Origin: Hypericum androsaemum
Taxonomy: Eukaryota; Streptophyta; Magnoliopsida; Malpighiales; Hypericaceae
Assembly: GCA_963995505.1 (NCBI GenBank)
Contig: OZ023184.1
Location: 18,970,228 to 19,034,227 of the forward strand
Reading direction: 5' to 3'
Length of the DNA stretch: 64,000 nucleotides
Made by a program: the position numbers and the translations under genes. The stretch's first letter is position 1. The number at the start of each line of letters is the position of its first letter. The notes under the pieces were generated by a model. The model searched no databases. It saw nothing but the letters and a program-made list of their open reading frames with translations, and had not been told where the DNA came from. Below are positions 43,028 through 54,970 of this stretch, in pieces.

Positions 43028-46000
43028 TTAAATATTCTAAATTAAAAATCACACTCAAAACTCATGGTGATTCTGTTATATTTTTTCTTGAGGGGTTTGA
43101 TTCTGTTGTATTTGATACTGAGTATTTTGAGAAAAATTATATATGGTGTTTTCTTTTTAAAGAAAATATTTGGATATATGTTGTTTCAATTGGTCTGATT
43201 AGGACCAAATCGATTGCCATATGAACTGAGAATAAAAAATAGGAGAGAAAATATATTTGAACCAATCCAATTAAGCTTTGGATGTGGCTCAGAACTGAAC
43301 AAAAAATAATAATTCTCAAGAACCAAAGACTAGAAAATTTATGGTGAATAGAAAATCTAATGAACAAAAAAAAAGAAATATGCATCTAAATATTGAGCTA
43401 TGCAAAAAATGAAGTTTATAAAGTGTAACTTGATCACGGCTTTAAAAATATAAGGTCCAAATTTACGTGTAAATTCGTGGAAAATTAATTAAATATTATT
43501 AGAAAAGAACCGTCTACCGAAAAAAATTGTGCATCTAAAATTTTAGGGCTAAAAAGAGGAGCAACCATGGGATTAAATGCTTCGGAAAATTGATATGATC
43601 TAATGGAAACGGCCGTGACTATTTTATATAGGCTAGGTTGATTTTTTTTAGAAGAATGGCGCGAAATCTATATTAAAATATGAATTACAAACAGAAAGAA
43701 AAAAATATAAACATAAAACGAAAAAGCTGAAAGAGAACATGAAACCAAGCTTATCAAAGAAAGAGAGACATGGGTGAAGGCAAAGAACAGACGAAAGCTA
43801 ATCATCCAAAACGAAAACTGCCAAGACAGGCTAGGGTGATGTTGGTCTAGTAACTAATAGAAAAATTATGGTTTAATCTGGATCTTTACGATTTTCTGTA
43901 AATAGACCAGATGAGATCTGAAAATTATATTTTGAGAAAAAATCTATCCGAACTAATTTACCAAATGAGATCTGAAAATTATATTTTGAGCAAAAAATCT
44001 ATCCGAACTAATTTTTTCTCGATCTAATTCTGGACCAAATTTTTTGGTTTAATTGAGTCTTATTTTGTGGTTCTTGCTTTTTTACTCACCCTGATTCGCT
44101 GTATATTGTTTTCCGGACGTTGGTAAACGATGCAATCAATAATGATTTGACCAAGGTAGGATTTGGACAAATTGTGTTGGCCTTCATGCTTTCGACAAAA
44201 CTAGTTACGTTGAATTGACTTGGACTTCATTTATGAAACAAACTATGTGATCAACGTGGTGTTGGAGGAGAATACTTAATTGCAAATTATAAGTTACATC
44301 CACACAATAAAGCAAACAAGTTTCATAAAAAAATAACGCAAACAAGTCGAACATATTTTTCGATGCACGAAATTGGTCGTCGATTACTACGATATAAAAA
44401 GATTCGTCCGCTGCTTAACGTTGGCTGTAAATGGTAACTTGTTTTCTCTTTTTACACAATACATATATTTTCAACAGAAGATAAAAAATGTTCTCTTTGA
44501 AATGTAAATTTGTAATTGGGTGAATTTGTTAAAAAAATTAGAAAATTTACATATACATTATTTTAAAATTTTGGATTGAAATCCATTTTTGAATTACAAA
44601 TTAGAGAATTACGTTTTCGAGATCAATCATGGAGAGGCCACTTTCATCGCTCAGCTACCGTCCATGATTGCATGTGGAGTTCTCTTTGAAATGTAAATTT
44701 GTAATTGGGTGAATTTGTTAAAAAAATTAGAAAATTTACATATACATTATTTTAAAATTTTGGATTGAAATCCATTTTTGAATTACAAATTAGAGAATTA
44801 CGTTTTCGAGATCAATCATGGAGAGGCCACTTTCATCGCTCAGCTACCGTCCATGATTGCATGTGGAGTTTCTTGACTTGACGGTAATATAAAGAAGAAG
44901 TTTATTAATGACGTCCTTCAACTTGTTATTGTTAATAGCGTAATGAAATCTGATTGATTTATATTCCGTGATCATTATTTTACCAGCTTAAGCTTGTTTG
45001 ATTTTCTTCTAAGATATCAATTATGTAAGATCGCCAGTTTGTGAATTTTATTTTACTTCTCTTTTTGAAAATGTAGAAGCCACTGACTACTTGTATTCCA
45101 AATACTCAATAAAATTACTAATCTAAATTTGAATTGGATATGACAATTCAATTACGACAAAAAAAATTAATGACAGACTAGAGAACTATTTGTAAAACTA
45201 TAACTATTTTTTTGTAAGTAAATTTTTTTATTAATATAAATATAGATGTGGTCGTAGTATTTACACCCATATTGATTCCCGATATATATTGAGTAGCTTC
45301 CCCTTATAATAAAAAGGTACTGTAGTCGATAAACTCACTAAAAATTATATCGTCACAAAATACAATGAAAAAATGACAATAAGAGAAAGAGGTATAGACC
45401 TCCCCGTCCGCTTCCACCGTTAAAGATACACTCCACCCCAGCAATGAAACAAATTGAAAAGAAGCGTATAGACCTACTAAAATTATAACTGGTCATTAGT
45501 TGATTGGTTCAACCTTGACTTTAATTAGTTTTGGCCGGCTCTGTATACAATTAATCTCGTTGAAACTCCTTAAAAATATAGCGCTTCTCTTTAAGGTTGA
45601 AGCGTATTATTAGCAACAGCATACAGCCACATGGCTTACGGGGTGGCCATTATTTGCTCGTAACAGTTTGTTGACTATTTTTTAAGAAGTAACAGTGTAT
45701 TGACTATTGTAACCAACTTTCTCACTTTACAATAGTTAAGACTTTTTATTGTTTACAGTGGAAGATAAGAAAAACAATTATGGACCAACAAAACACAATA
45801 AGTCTTGATCAAATTATTTGAAATAATTAAGTAATAAAAATATTTCGTAACTATTAAAGGCAGATGACCTACATTATTATTGTTAAGTAACAAATACTCG
45901 GAATTTATAAATCATTTTTTGAATTCTACAAATTAAAAATATATTGTTAACAGTCCTAGTTACCATATATCACTTGAGAATCCATGATTTTACATTAGTT

Positions 46001-46237
46001 GAAACATGGTACCGTCGACCGTTGTTGATGATTTTGTTATAATTTAATTAGAAACGTTGAATATAAGTTCTGGAAATGGAGTTCAATCAAAAACTAAAAA
46101 TGTAACAGAGATTTATCACTGTTTTAATTGCACTTGGATAAAATCTAAACAAATCAACAAAGATACTCTTCTAGAAAAACAGAGATACTGACTGGATAAC
46201 ATTGTAATTTGACCCGACAAAAATTATGATATTGTCA
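43028..46237. other. AT-rich intergenic region
   Basis: Apart from the 189-bp tandem repeat at 44491-44868 no gene was found. A segment near 43650-43840 (agaagaatggcgcgaaatc, then a purine-rich stretch) and two short direct repeats at 43905-44010 (atgagatctgaaaattat twice) suggest old transposon debris. Confidence 0.5.
44491..44868. repeat. Perfect 189-bp tandem dimer
   Basis: Units 44491-44679 and 44680-44868 appear identical by eye. Each has internal inverted pieces (atttgtaattgg against gaattacaaat; ttttggattgaaatcc). It may be a foldback element that duplicated very recently. Confidence 0.88.
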
Positions 46238-46246
46238 TTTATTAAT

Positions 46247-47615
46247 GGGAAAAGGACAAATAAGTACCCTGTGGTCTCAGATTTTTATAACGGGGTACCC
46301 AAATTGGTAATTTAGTCCCTGTAGTTTTCAAAAAATTTCCCGGGCAGGTCCAGGGCAGCTACCCGTCCATATGGTCTTCAAACGACGTCGTTTTTAGTCC
46401 TACGTGACGGACACGTGGGTACTGAGTTGGATAAGTTACAACTGACTTGTAACATGGCTAATTACCTATTTAGTTCCTAATTTATTTATATTTTTTCAAA
46501 ACACCTTTGTTCTCCTCTACTCATTCATTCCCTCTTCCTTTGTCTCGATGCCTTCCTCATCCATCTCTCTCTCTCTCTCACATTTTCCCCATCCTCTTCG
46601 TTCCCCTCCTAGATCGCTTCGTCTCCGCTCGGCCGTCCTCTCTGGTGTTTGACGACTTGATGCGACGGGGAATGGCGGGGTAAAAGAAAAATGTATCGCC
46701 GGTCGTTTCCCTCTCCATCTCAATAGAACAACAATAAAGGAGAAATCCCGGGAGCCTAAAAAAGGGCAGTGGTGGCCTTCCCTAATCTAATCGACAATAA
46801 ACTCCAACATATATCGAGGCAGTATTTGGTTGTTATAGAGATGAACGACCGAGACGGCGGTGGCCTTCGAGGTTGGGTGGGCTGTCCACGCTCTAGAGAA
46901 GAGACGAAATGGAATCTCCCCCGAGGGATAACGCCGGCCACGTCCAGGTACGACTGCTCCGATCGATGATTATCGATTACAGCGACGTTGTCAATTGGGG
47001 GAGGAGCTCGGTGTTGATGATGAACCGCTCCATCCCCTCGTGGACGTAGACCGGGACATGGCCATTGGGGATGGACTTCGAGGACCGGAAGCTCCAACTG
47101 GTGGTTGCGAGAGATCCTCAGAAGGATGCAGCGTCGGAGAAGATGGAGTCTCGCCAGAGGAGGCGTCCACCTTCCAATTGAAGAGCGTAGCAACGCGGAG
47201 GCACAAATAATGGCATTAAGGAGAGCCTGCGGGTCCGCGATAGGGGACTCAGTCCCACCAGCTTTGGCCTTGTCTTCCTTCCCGAGCTTTGCTGAGAGAG
47301 AAAGGAGGAGGAGGGAAGAGTGTAGTTTATTAATATTTAAGTCGGATATTTTTGAAAAAATATAAAATAGCTGATGACTATTTAGGTAATTAGCTACGTT
47401 ACAAGTCAGTCATAACTTATCCAACTCGGTACTCACGTGTCCGCCGCCACGTAGGACCAAAAATGACATCGTTCGAAGATCATATGACGGGTAGCTGCCC
47501 TGGACCTGCCCGGAAAATTTTTTGAAAACTACAGGGACTAAATTACCAATTTGAAACTACAAGGTATCCCGTTCTAAAAACGTGAAACTACAGGATACTT
47601 ATCTGTTCTTTTCCC
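46247..47615. mobile_element. Pack-MULE with SAUR fragment
   Basis: Perfect 9-bp duplication tttattaat (46238-46246, 47616-47624). TIRs of about 240 bp run from gggaaaaggacaaataag; they include gtttagtccctgtagttttc-like and ctacgtgacggacacgtggg-like pieces in inverted pairs. The termini resemble family A in starting gggaaaag and carrying a gggcagct word, so it is a related subfamily. The interior, 46690-47330, is GC-rich. Confidence 0.9.
46985..47085 (-). pseudogene. Captured SAUR (small auxin up RNA) fragment
   Basis: On the minus strand a frame reads KSIPNGHVPVYVHEGMERFI then INTELL (about 47085-46990). The block GHVPVYV...MERF....ELL is the core of the plant SAUR family. The remainder of the SAUR domain is missing after LPQL, and sequence on both sides is in other frames. 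It lies inside MULE inverted repeats. It is a fragment, not a gene. Confidence 0.75.
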
Positions 47616-47624
47616 TTTATTAAT

Positions 47625-49146
47625 GTCCGATGTGGTTTTAGAAAGGGAAAAAAATCCGGAGAAAAGGAAAACCATAAACGAGAGGACGGGGCTTTCTACT
47701 ATTTATTTTTGGTTTAGATCACCTCGTATTCGTATTTTCTAATCTGACTAATTCTGATTTGAAAAGTGTGATTTTTGTGACAACATTTTTTTACTAAATA
47801 TTTGACACTATTGAATTCTCAAAAATACAAATTCAAAATTTTTTTGATTAAATTTGAACAATAATTATTATTTTTTTAAATATAAAAATAAATATTGATA
47901 TATAAATACGAAAAATAAAATATAATTATTTCCCTAAATAAACATCCTATGCGTAAGATGACTTCCTAACCGGAATCCACAGTGACTACTTGCTTGGCAT
48001 TGGGACAAGTGATATTCGTTGCTTCCACTAGCGCATTGCCAGCTGTGTTGTCCAAGGAATCCAGCTGGACCTCGGCTCCCCGGCCCCCCTTTCGACGTTG
48101 ACGGCTGCGATTTCGTCCCTGGAAGTGGGTCCCATGGTTCCCTTTGTCTCTGCATCGCCACGTGATCACGTGTTCCCCCCAACTAGGCATCCCGTCCTGA
48201 GTGGGGGAAATCGAAATTCCTACTTCGAGGTCGAGACGAGACGAGAGAATAGGCCAATAGGGCTTCTTTTCTTCTCCTTTTTGCTGAATTAAACGGTGCG
48301 CATCGGGGTTTCGGAAATATTCTCCTCGCTAAAAATAGTAGCAAGTTGGAATTTTCCGACTTTTTTGTTTCTTTTGCTTAAATATCTTGCATTCAAAACA
48401 TTTTCTTATATTGAATATGTGCTATTTTTTTCCAGAAGGGAATATGTGCTAGTTCATTTAAGCACTTGGTGATTTTTTTTGTTAACAAGTAATTATGGTT
48501 TCAAAATCCTCCCGACCCTCCTGTTATAATCCTTCCGGACACCAAAAAAATTTGCTCTAAGAGTATATAAGAGAAGGATGGAGTGAATAGTTATCAGCGT
48601 TCAAATTTTGATCACGACGACAATCTATTTAAAAAAAATCATCTCATATACAATCTATCGTATAATTCAAAGTTGAGAAATTCTCGAATTTCTGCATTAA
48701 AAAAATACAATTTAGTTAAAAAAATATTTGTAAAATTTATATTATCATTCAGAGAATAAAATTTTAATATAGATTAATAGGCCTCAAAATTCTCGAGGAC
48801 ATGTTTGTCCAACCGTGAATGGTTTGGAGGCGCATTCTTTTTAATGCATAAATAACCTTGAAGTAAAAAAAAGACGCGGATTGCATATTCTAAAACTTGA
48901 AAAAGTTTTAAAAAATGAAAAAAATACTTACTGGTGGACACCCTTTAATTACTGGATATCATGTCACAAATTGATATACAAATATTTGATGTACTACCCT
49001 TTAAAAAAATTTATTGTCCCACATGTCAATAACATCTGCTCAACCAAAATGGCATCGTATAATGAACTGGCTGATGTATAATTTATCGTGGTGGCTCACC
49101 TAATTAAGGCAATCATACACCATAATGCTGAATTAGATTGATCGTA
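47625..49146. other. Intergenic region with a GC-rich unidentified patch
   Basis: Mostly AT-rich. The patch at about 47950-48300 is GC-rich and has the palindromic word ccacgtgatcacgtg (48160-48174, two overlapping CACGTG-type G-boxes). Short minus frames there (for example ALVEATNITCPNAKQVVTV) look genic but I do not recognise a family. Confidence 0.4.
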
Positions 49147-49155
49147 ATACTTTTT

Positions 49156-49542
49156 GGGACCGGATTTGGTCCTGGAGGCCAAATCCAGCACGGTGCTGGA
49201 GGTTTTTTATTGAAGGACACGCGGGGATTTTTTTTACAAAAATGTAGAAATACGGGAGTGCAAAATAAAAAAAGTCCACAACCATTGAATCATAACTGGT
49301 AAACCATTGAATCGTAACTGAGTAAACCATTGAATCGTAACTGAGTAAACTATTGAATCGTAACTGGGTAACTGGGACGGACCCCGATTTATCCGTGACG
49401 GGAAAAAACAGACCATTGAATCATAACTAGGTAGACCATTAAATCATAATTAAGTAAACTATTGAATCATAACTAAATCAACCATTGAATTGTCCAAGAC
49501 AGTCCTGGCTGGATTTGGCCATCCAGGACCAAATCCGCTCCC
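49156..49542. mobile_element. 387-bp MULE-like MITE with internal minisatellite
   Basis: 9-bp duplication atacttttt (49147-49155, 49543-49551). TIRs of about 35 bp: gggaccggatttggtcctgg against the inverse ...ccaggaccaaatccgctccc. The interior, 49280-49490, is a minisatellite of about 24 bp with eight or so units of the type accattgaatcgtaactgag. No coding capacity. Confidence 0.85.
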
Positions 49543-49551
49543 ATACTTTTT

Positions 49552-50010
49552 TGCCAATAATTAAATTAGGAAACAAATCCACACTAATACAGTGTGGTTT
49601 GACGTCTTTCCGATCCAATACTTTATGATTTCGTTTTTTCTTTTTTTATGACAGAAGTTTTAATACTTCACACTTATAGTGAATAAAAATAAACTACCTT
49701 GCGAATCTGGAAAATCTCTGTTACAAAAAATGATAAAAGAAACGAAAAGTTATTTGGTCAATAAATAGTAAAACTATGTAGTACTAAAGTGAATTTCTTC
49801 CTTCAATTAGTATTCCGAGCATAAAAAACGGTAGGTTTGACACTATTTAAGTAAACAGAACCAAACATGTAGTTACAAATTTAATTCGATCCGGTGGAGC
49901 AGTGTGAAACCTAACCTAGATACGGTTGTTCTTGCCGCTGAGAGTTGATCATACAATAATAAGCAAGATAAGCTATCAAACACTGAACACGTAATAGTCG
50001 GTTAAAAAGC
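49552..50010. other. Intergenic spacer
   Basis: Nothing recognisable between the MITE and the foldback element. Confidence 0.5.
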
Positions 50011-51565
50011 GAAACCACTTTTTGGCAGGTAATTTTCCAAAAGGGGATTTATTTCTCCGACAATTTCCTGAATGGGGTTGTTAGGAAATATTTTTCTTAT
50101 CTGGAGTCGAGTCGGAAACCGCTCAGCGGGGAGCGTTTTCCCTTCGCATGAACCGCTGCTCAGGCAACATTTTCGAATAAAATCGCTCCAGTTGTAGCAT
50201 TTTCAGTCAAGCCGAGCACAACGGAGATTCTCGGCTCGGCTGGCCAAAAATTGCTCTAGCGCGAGCGTTTTCTTTTTTTACCGAAAACTTTTTTTTTACC
50301 AAAAACCGCTACGCCGGGAGTATTTTTTGTTTTTTACCAAAATATTTTTTTTGCCAAAACTGCTCCGCCGGGAGCATTTTTTTTAAATCAAAAATCGCTC
50401 CACCGGGAGCGTTTTCTTTTTTTACCAATTTAATTATCCCATTTAAACCAGAACCCGGTCTTAACCATTATACAACTTGTTTATTAAAAATAAAGAGGAA
50501 GTAATGTTTATTAAAAATAATAATATTCTGGAATTCCCTTTGATAAAGTTGCAATGAAAAAGTACCTCCAAATAAAAAATTCTATCTTGAAGTTAATATG
50601 AACAACTAATTTCGTAAAATAATACACCCGGATAAATACAAAAAAAAATCCACAAACCGGTCCAGGCAGAGCGTTTTCAAGCTGGTCAAAAAAGCTGAAA
50701 AAAAGCCGGCCAAAAAATTAGCAAGGTAAGCTTACAATTTTACCCTCAAAATTATATTTTTACCAGGGTTATTTCTGTAATTGAAAAAAAATTAATTAAA
50801 CCCTGCCTCCTACCTCCTCCTTCCTCTATATTGTTTGCCTCTCTATATGTATTGCTTTATTGTTCCTTGAATTCGGTAAAAATACACTCATCTTAGAGAT
50901 TGTTGTAATATATTGTGTTGCTTTATTATTTTTTTAGCCATTGAGGCGGTTCACTTCAATTTTAATTTTCTAATTTTTAGATAATTGACAAAATAAATTT
51001 AAAGTTTATATCATATGTTGTCAATGTTTTGCCAAGCTGGACTCGTTATTACAGATGTTAATTGTCCAATAACATATAATACCATATATACTATACATGT
51101 AAAAGTTAGAAAATTAATAGAATCTGAGATTTATTACGACAAAAATTTAAGAGATTTATTGCAAGCTTACATGTATAATAGTTAAGACAGGTTTTGGTTT
51201 AAATGGGACAATTGAAATTGAATTTCTGGAAATTAGTTTTTGGTAAAAAAAGAAAACGCTCCCGGCGGAGCAGTTTTTGGAAAAAAAAAGTTTTTGGTAG
51301 AAAAAGAAAACGCTCGCGCTGGAGCAATTTTCGGCCAGCCGAGCCGAGAATATCTCCGTTGTACTCGGTTTGACAGAACATGCTCCAGCTGGATCGATTT
51401 CATTCGAAAATGCTGCCCGAGCAGTGGTTTCGTGCGAAGCAAAAATGCTCCCCCCTGAGCTATTTCTGGCTCGACCCCAGACAAGAAAAATATCTCCTGA
51501 CAACCCCATTCAGGGAATTGTCAGGGAAATAAACCCCCTTTTGGAAAAAAAATCCCTTTTTCGCC
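50011..51565. mobile_element. Foldback-type element with hairpin-rich inverted arms
   Basis: The left arm (about 50015-50425) and right arm (about 51235-51560) are inverted copies. Shared pieces include ccaaaaggggatttatttc, ccctgaatggggttg-type text, ctcggctcggctggcc and ctcgcgctggagcaattttcgg in inverse. The arms are built of repeated hairpins GCTCC-nnCC-GGGAGC followed by gttttcttttt. I could not find a convincing target duplication. The 800-bp centre has no gene. Superfamily uncertain; long internally repetitive TIRs suggest a MULE or foldback element. Confidence 0.65.
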
Positions 51566-51569
51566 TGAA

Positions 51570-52025
51570 GTGTTTATCTATAAATTTCCTCCAGGTCTGA
51601 CCAGTGCAAATCGTGGAGGATTACTTTGGGTGTATTTGGGAACCAATAGATTAGGAGTAGATAGAAGATTAAGTGTAGAAAATACAATATACCTGTTTGG
51701 TGAAATAGTAGATTGGGTAGTTATTCTAATCTACTAGTAGATAGAAGATAAGGTAGTTATTTTTTTTTCTTTATAGTTTTGGTTGCATCTTTTAGTAAAT
51801 TTATTTTTTCTAAAGATACGAATTTCAAATTATTTTTATTTCTAATATACATCAAATTAATTATATCTATTTTTTATTACAAAAGTCATTTAATTGAAAT
51901 GAAAAATATTTTTGGAGAATAAAATTCTCAATGTTAGTATTGGATAAAAAAGTTGTAATAATTATTTTTAAAATATCAAAAAGAATAAATACAAAATTAA
52001 CAAATAATTTTTTTCTCATTCCTAA
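51570..52025. other. AT-rich intergenic spacer
   Basis: No gene seen. A short duplicated phrase (agtagatagaagat, about 51655 and 51740) is present. Confidence 0.5.
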
Positions 52026-52034
52026 TATTTTTAA

Positions 52035-52847
52035 GGGAAAAGTCCACTTTAGTACCCTGTGGTATCGCCCAAAATCACTTTAGTACCCTGTGGTAAAAAA
52101 CCGACCAATCGAGTCATACTTATTCCAATTAACATCAAAAAGGTCCTCGGGCAGCTGCCCGGACTCGCCCGAACGCTGCCCGGACTACGTGGCCAGCCAC
52201 GTCACCAAAACTTGATGACGTGGCACCACGTGGAGGAGGAGGAGGAGGATGAGGAGGAGGAGAAGAGGAGGAGGAGGAGGAGGAGGAGGAGGAGAAGAGG
52301 AGGAGGAGGAGGAGGACGAAGTGGAGGAGGAGAAGGAGGCGGAGGAGGAGGAGGACGAAGTAGAGGAGGAGGAGGAGGACGAGGAGGAGGAGGACGAAGT
52401 GGAGGAGGAGAAGAGGAGGAGGAGGAGGACGAAGTGGAGGAGGAGGAGGCAGAGGAGGAGGAGGAGGAGGACGAAGTGGAGGAGGATGAGGAGGAGGCAG
52501 AGGAGGAGGAGGAGGAGGACGAAGTGGAGGAGGAGGAGGAGGACGAGAAGGAAGAGGACGAAGTGGAGGAGGAGGCGGAGGAGGAGGAGGAGGCGGAGGA
52601 GAAGGAGGAGGAGGAGGAGGAGAGGAAGAGAGGGAAGAAGATGGTTGTCCACGTGGAGCCACGTCATCGAGTTTTGGTGACGTGGCTGGCAACGTAGTCC
52701 GGGCAGCGTTCGGGCGGGTCCGGGCAGCTGCCCGAGGACTTTTTTGATGTTAATTGGAATAAGTATGACTCGATTGGTCGGTTTTTTACCACAGGGTACT
52801 AAAGTGATTTTGGGCGATACCACAGGGTACTAAAGTGGACTTTTCCC
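52035..52847. mobile_element. Family A MULE (copy 3), purine-repeat interior
   Basis: Perfect 9-bp duplication tatttttaa (52026-52034, 52848-52856). TIRs of about 200 bp are very similar to each other and to copies 1 and 4, with CGGGCAGCTGCCCG and ccagccacgtcaccaaaac. Between them is almost nothing but GGA/GAA-type purine repeat. The long open frames that read glutamate or proline/leucine runs are artefacts of the repeat. Confidence 0.92.
52232..52641. repeat. 410-bp polypurine (GGA)n tract
   Basis: The plus strand is (GGA)n with (GAA), (GGC) and gacgaagtg interruptions at semi-regular spacing, giving a higher-order repeat around the word gaggacgaagtggagg. Sequence of this kind can adopt triplex structure. 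Confidence 0.9.
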
Positions 52848-52856
52848 TATTTTTAA

Positions 52857-53851
52857 AGTATGTGTATGTTCTTAAATAAAATAAAATTATTCATTATATA
52901 TGAAATTACATTGTATTTTTATTTTTATTCTTTATAGTAAATAACTAAGTTCTTCACTCATTGAGAAATCAATTTGCAAAATAAGTACTATTAAATTATT
53001 GCTATTTTTATTTAAATAAATAATTTAGATTATTTTATTTAAGTTAATTAATAATTAATTTAAGCAAAATAATACTATTTAATATTATGATATTTATTTT
53101 ACACAAAATTATAAAAATATAGTTTTGAATTAGTTAACTATAAGAATAAGAATAAATGATAATTTTAACATATTGAAATAAATATTGACATGGTCTTGTT
53201 ATTCATATTCTTGTTCTTATTCTTATATCCAACTAAATGTAAGAAATTAATATATTCATTAAGTTAACTATTTTTTTTTATCAAAATATTTATTTAGAAT
53301 ATAAGTAAGTAATATATTAAATTATTACTACTTTAATTTAAATAAATAATTTGGATTATTTATTTAAGTTTAATTTATAAATTTATAATTAATTTAATCA
53401 AAAAATATAATCTACTAAATTGAATCTGTTACGTGCTAGTTGAGTTTACCAAACATATTTTTCAATCTGCTATCTTCTCCTAATCTATTATCTGCTTTCT
53501 GTTTTCTGCTGTCTACTCCCAATCTGTTTCACCAAACATGGCATTTATCACTAGATTCGATGTGCTGATTGTGTTTATTTAACAAAACATCATTATTTAG
53601 CAAAACCCTACTCAAAAACTTTTGAACCAGCTAAGAATATAGTCGAACTAGGTTAACAATTTTTGTGTCTTTTATTTTGTTCTTTCTCTTTTCTCTGTAA
53701 TAGCAGAATGTTCATTTTACATTTACATTACTTTTATCCTCGCTCAAATATTATGTTTCGTCTTTATATCGTAGACATATCTCATAATTTTTGATAGACG
53801 TGTATAATGGATTATTATGGCATTTGTTACAATTTCAAATTTATTGGTTAG
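52857..53851. other. Very AT-rich intergenic spacer
   Basis: Strongly AT-rich, with no gene. It separates two closely related MULEs that inserted independently, as their target duplications differ. Confidence 0.6.
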
Positions 53852-53860
53852 TAAAAATAT

Positions 53861-54844
53861 GGGAAAAGTCCACTTTAGTACCCTGTGGTATCGCCCAAAA
53901 TTACTTTAGTACCCTGTGGTAAAAAACTGACCAATCGAGTCATACTTATTCTAATTAACATCAAAAAGGTCCTCGGACAGCTGCCCGGATCCGCCCGGAG
54001 CCTGCCCGGACTACGTGGCCAGCCACGTCACCAAAACTTGATGACGTGGCGCCACGTGGAGGAGGAGGAGGAGGAGAAGGAGAAGAGGAGGAGGAGGAGG
54101 AGGAGGAGGCGGAGGAGGAGGAGAAGAGGAGGAGGAGGAGGAGGAGGAGAAGGAGGAGGAGGAGGCGGAGGAGGAGGAGGACGACGACGACGACGAAGTG
54201 GAGGAGGAGGAGGAGAAGGAGAAGAGGAGGAGGAGGAGGAGGAGGAGGCGGAGGAGGAGGAGAAGAGGAGGAGGAGGAGGAGGAGGAGGCGGAGGAGGAG
54301 GAGAAGGAGGAGGAGGAGGAGGAGGCGGAGGAGGAGGACGACGACGACGACGACGAAGTGGAGGAGGAAGAGGACGAAGTGGAGGAGGAGGAGAAGAGGA
54401 GGAGGAGGAAGAGGAGGCGGAGGAGGAGAAGAGGAGGAGGAGGCGGCGGAGGAGGAGAAGGAGGAGGAGGAGGAGGAGGCAGAGGAGGAGGAGGAGGAGG
54501 AGGACGAAGTGTAGAAGGAGGAGGAGGACGAGGAGGAGGAGGCAGAGGAGGAGGAGGAGGAGGAGGAGAAGAGGAGGAGGAGGAGGAGGAGGAGGAGGAG
54601 GAGAGGAGGAGGAAGAGAGGGAAGAAGATGGATGTCCACGTGGCGCCACGTCATCAAGTTTTGGTGACGTGGCTGGCCACGTAGTCCGGGCAGGCTCCGG
54701 GCGGGTTCGGGCAGCTCCGGGCAGCTGCCCGAGGACCTTTTTGATGTTAATTGGAATAAGTATGACTCGATTGGTCGGTTTTTTACCACAGGGTACTAAA
54801 GTGATTTTGGGCGATACCATAGGATACTAAAGTGGACTTTTCCC
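53861..54844. mobile_element. Family A MULE (copy 4), purine-repeat interior
   Basis: Perfect 9-bp duplication taaaaatat (53852-53860, 54845-54853). TIRs of about 200 bp start gggaaaagtccactttag, with inverted ends that closely match copy 3. The junction of each TIR with the interior holds a G-box palindrome (gacgtggcgccacgtgg). The interior is polypurine, longer than in copy 3. Confidence 0.92.
54058..54628. repeat. 570-bp polypurine (GGA)n tract with (GAC)n blocks
   Basis: (GGA)n with repeated higher-order blocks containing cgacgacgacgacgaagtgg (about 54181 and 54337). The blocks make a unit of roughly 150 bp repeated twice. Confidence 0.9.
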
Positions 54845-54889
54845 TAAAAATATTGATACATTTACGTGCAATATATCTAATACAATCGC

Positions 54890-54970
54890 CAAAGGGTATA
54901 TAGTATAACGGCACAAGGAGGTATCAATTTCTAGAAAATTCAGAGTTTGAACCCTGGTGATGTCATGGCA
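54890..54970 (+). repeat. Possible tRNA-derived SINE fragment
   Basis: The stretch has a box-A-like tagtataacggcac and, 45 bases on, a box-B-like gagtttgaaccctgg, followed by an A/T-rich tail. This is the layout of plant tRNA-related SINE heads. It does not fold into a good tRNA. Weak call. Confidence 0.25.

Noticed and set aside
51156..51509. 117-codon minus frame in the right arm of the foldback element
   Set aside because: Reads inverted hairpin repeats (SVFFFYQK twice); no protein family.
52059..52697. Long open frames in several phases reading Glu, Arg/Gly, or Pro/Leu/Ser runs (also 53885-54830)
   Set aside because: They are translations of a (GGA)n purine repeat between MULE terminal repeats; all three frames stay open simply because the repeat has no stop.
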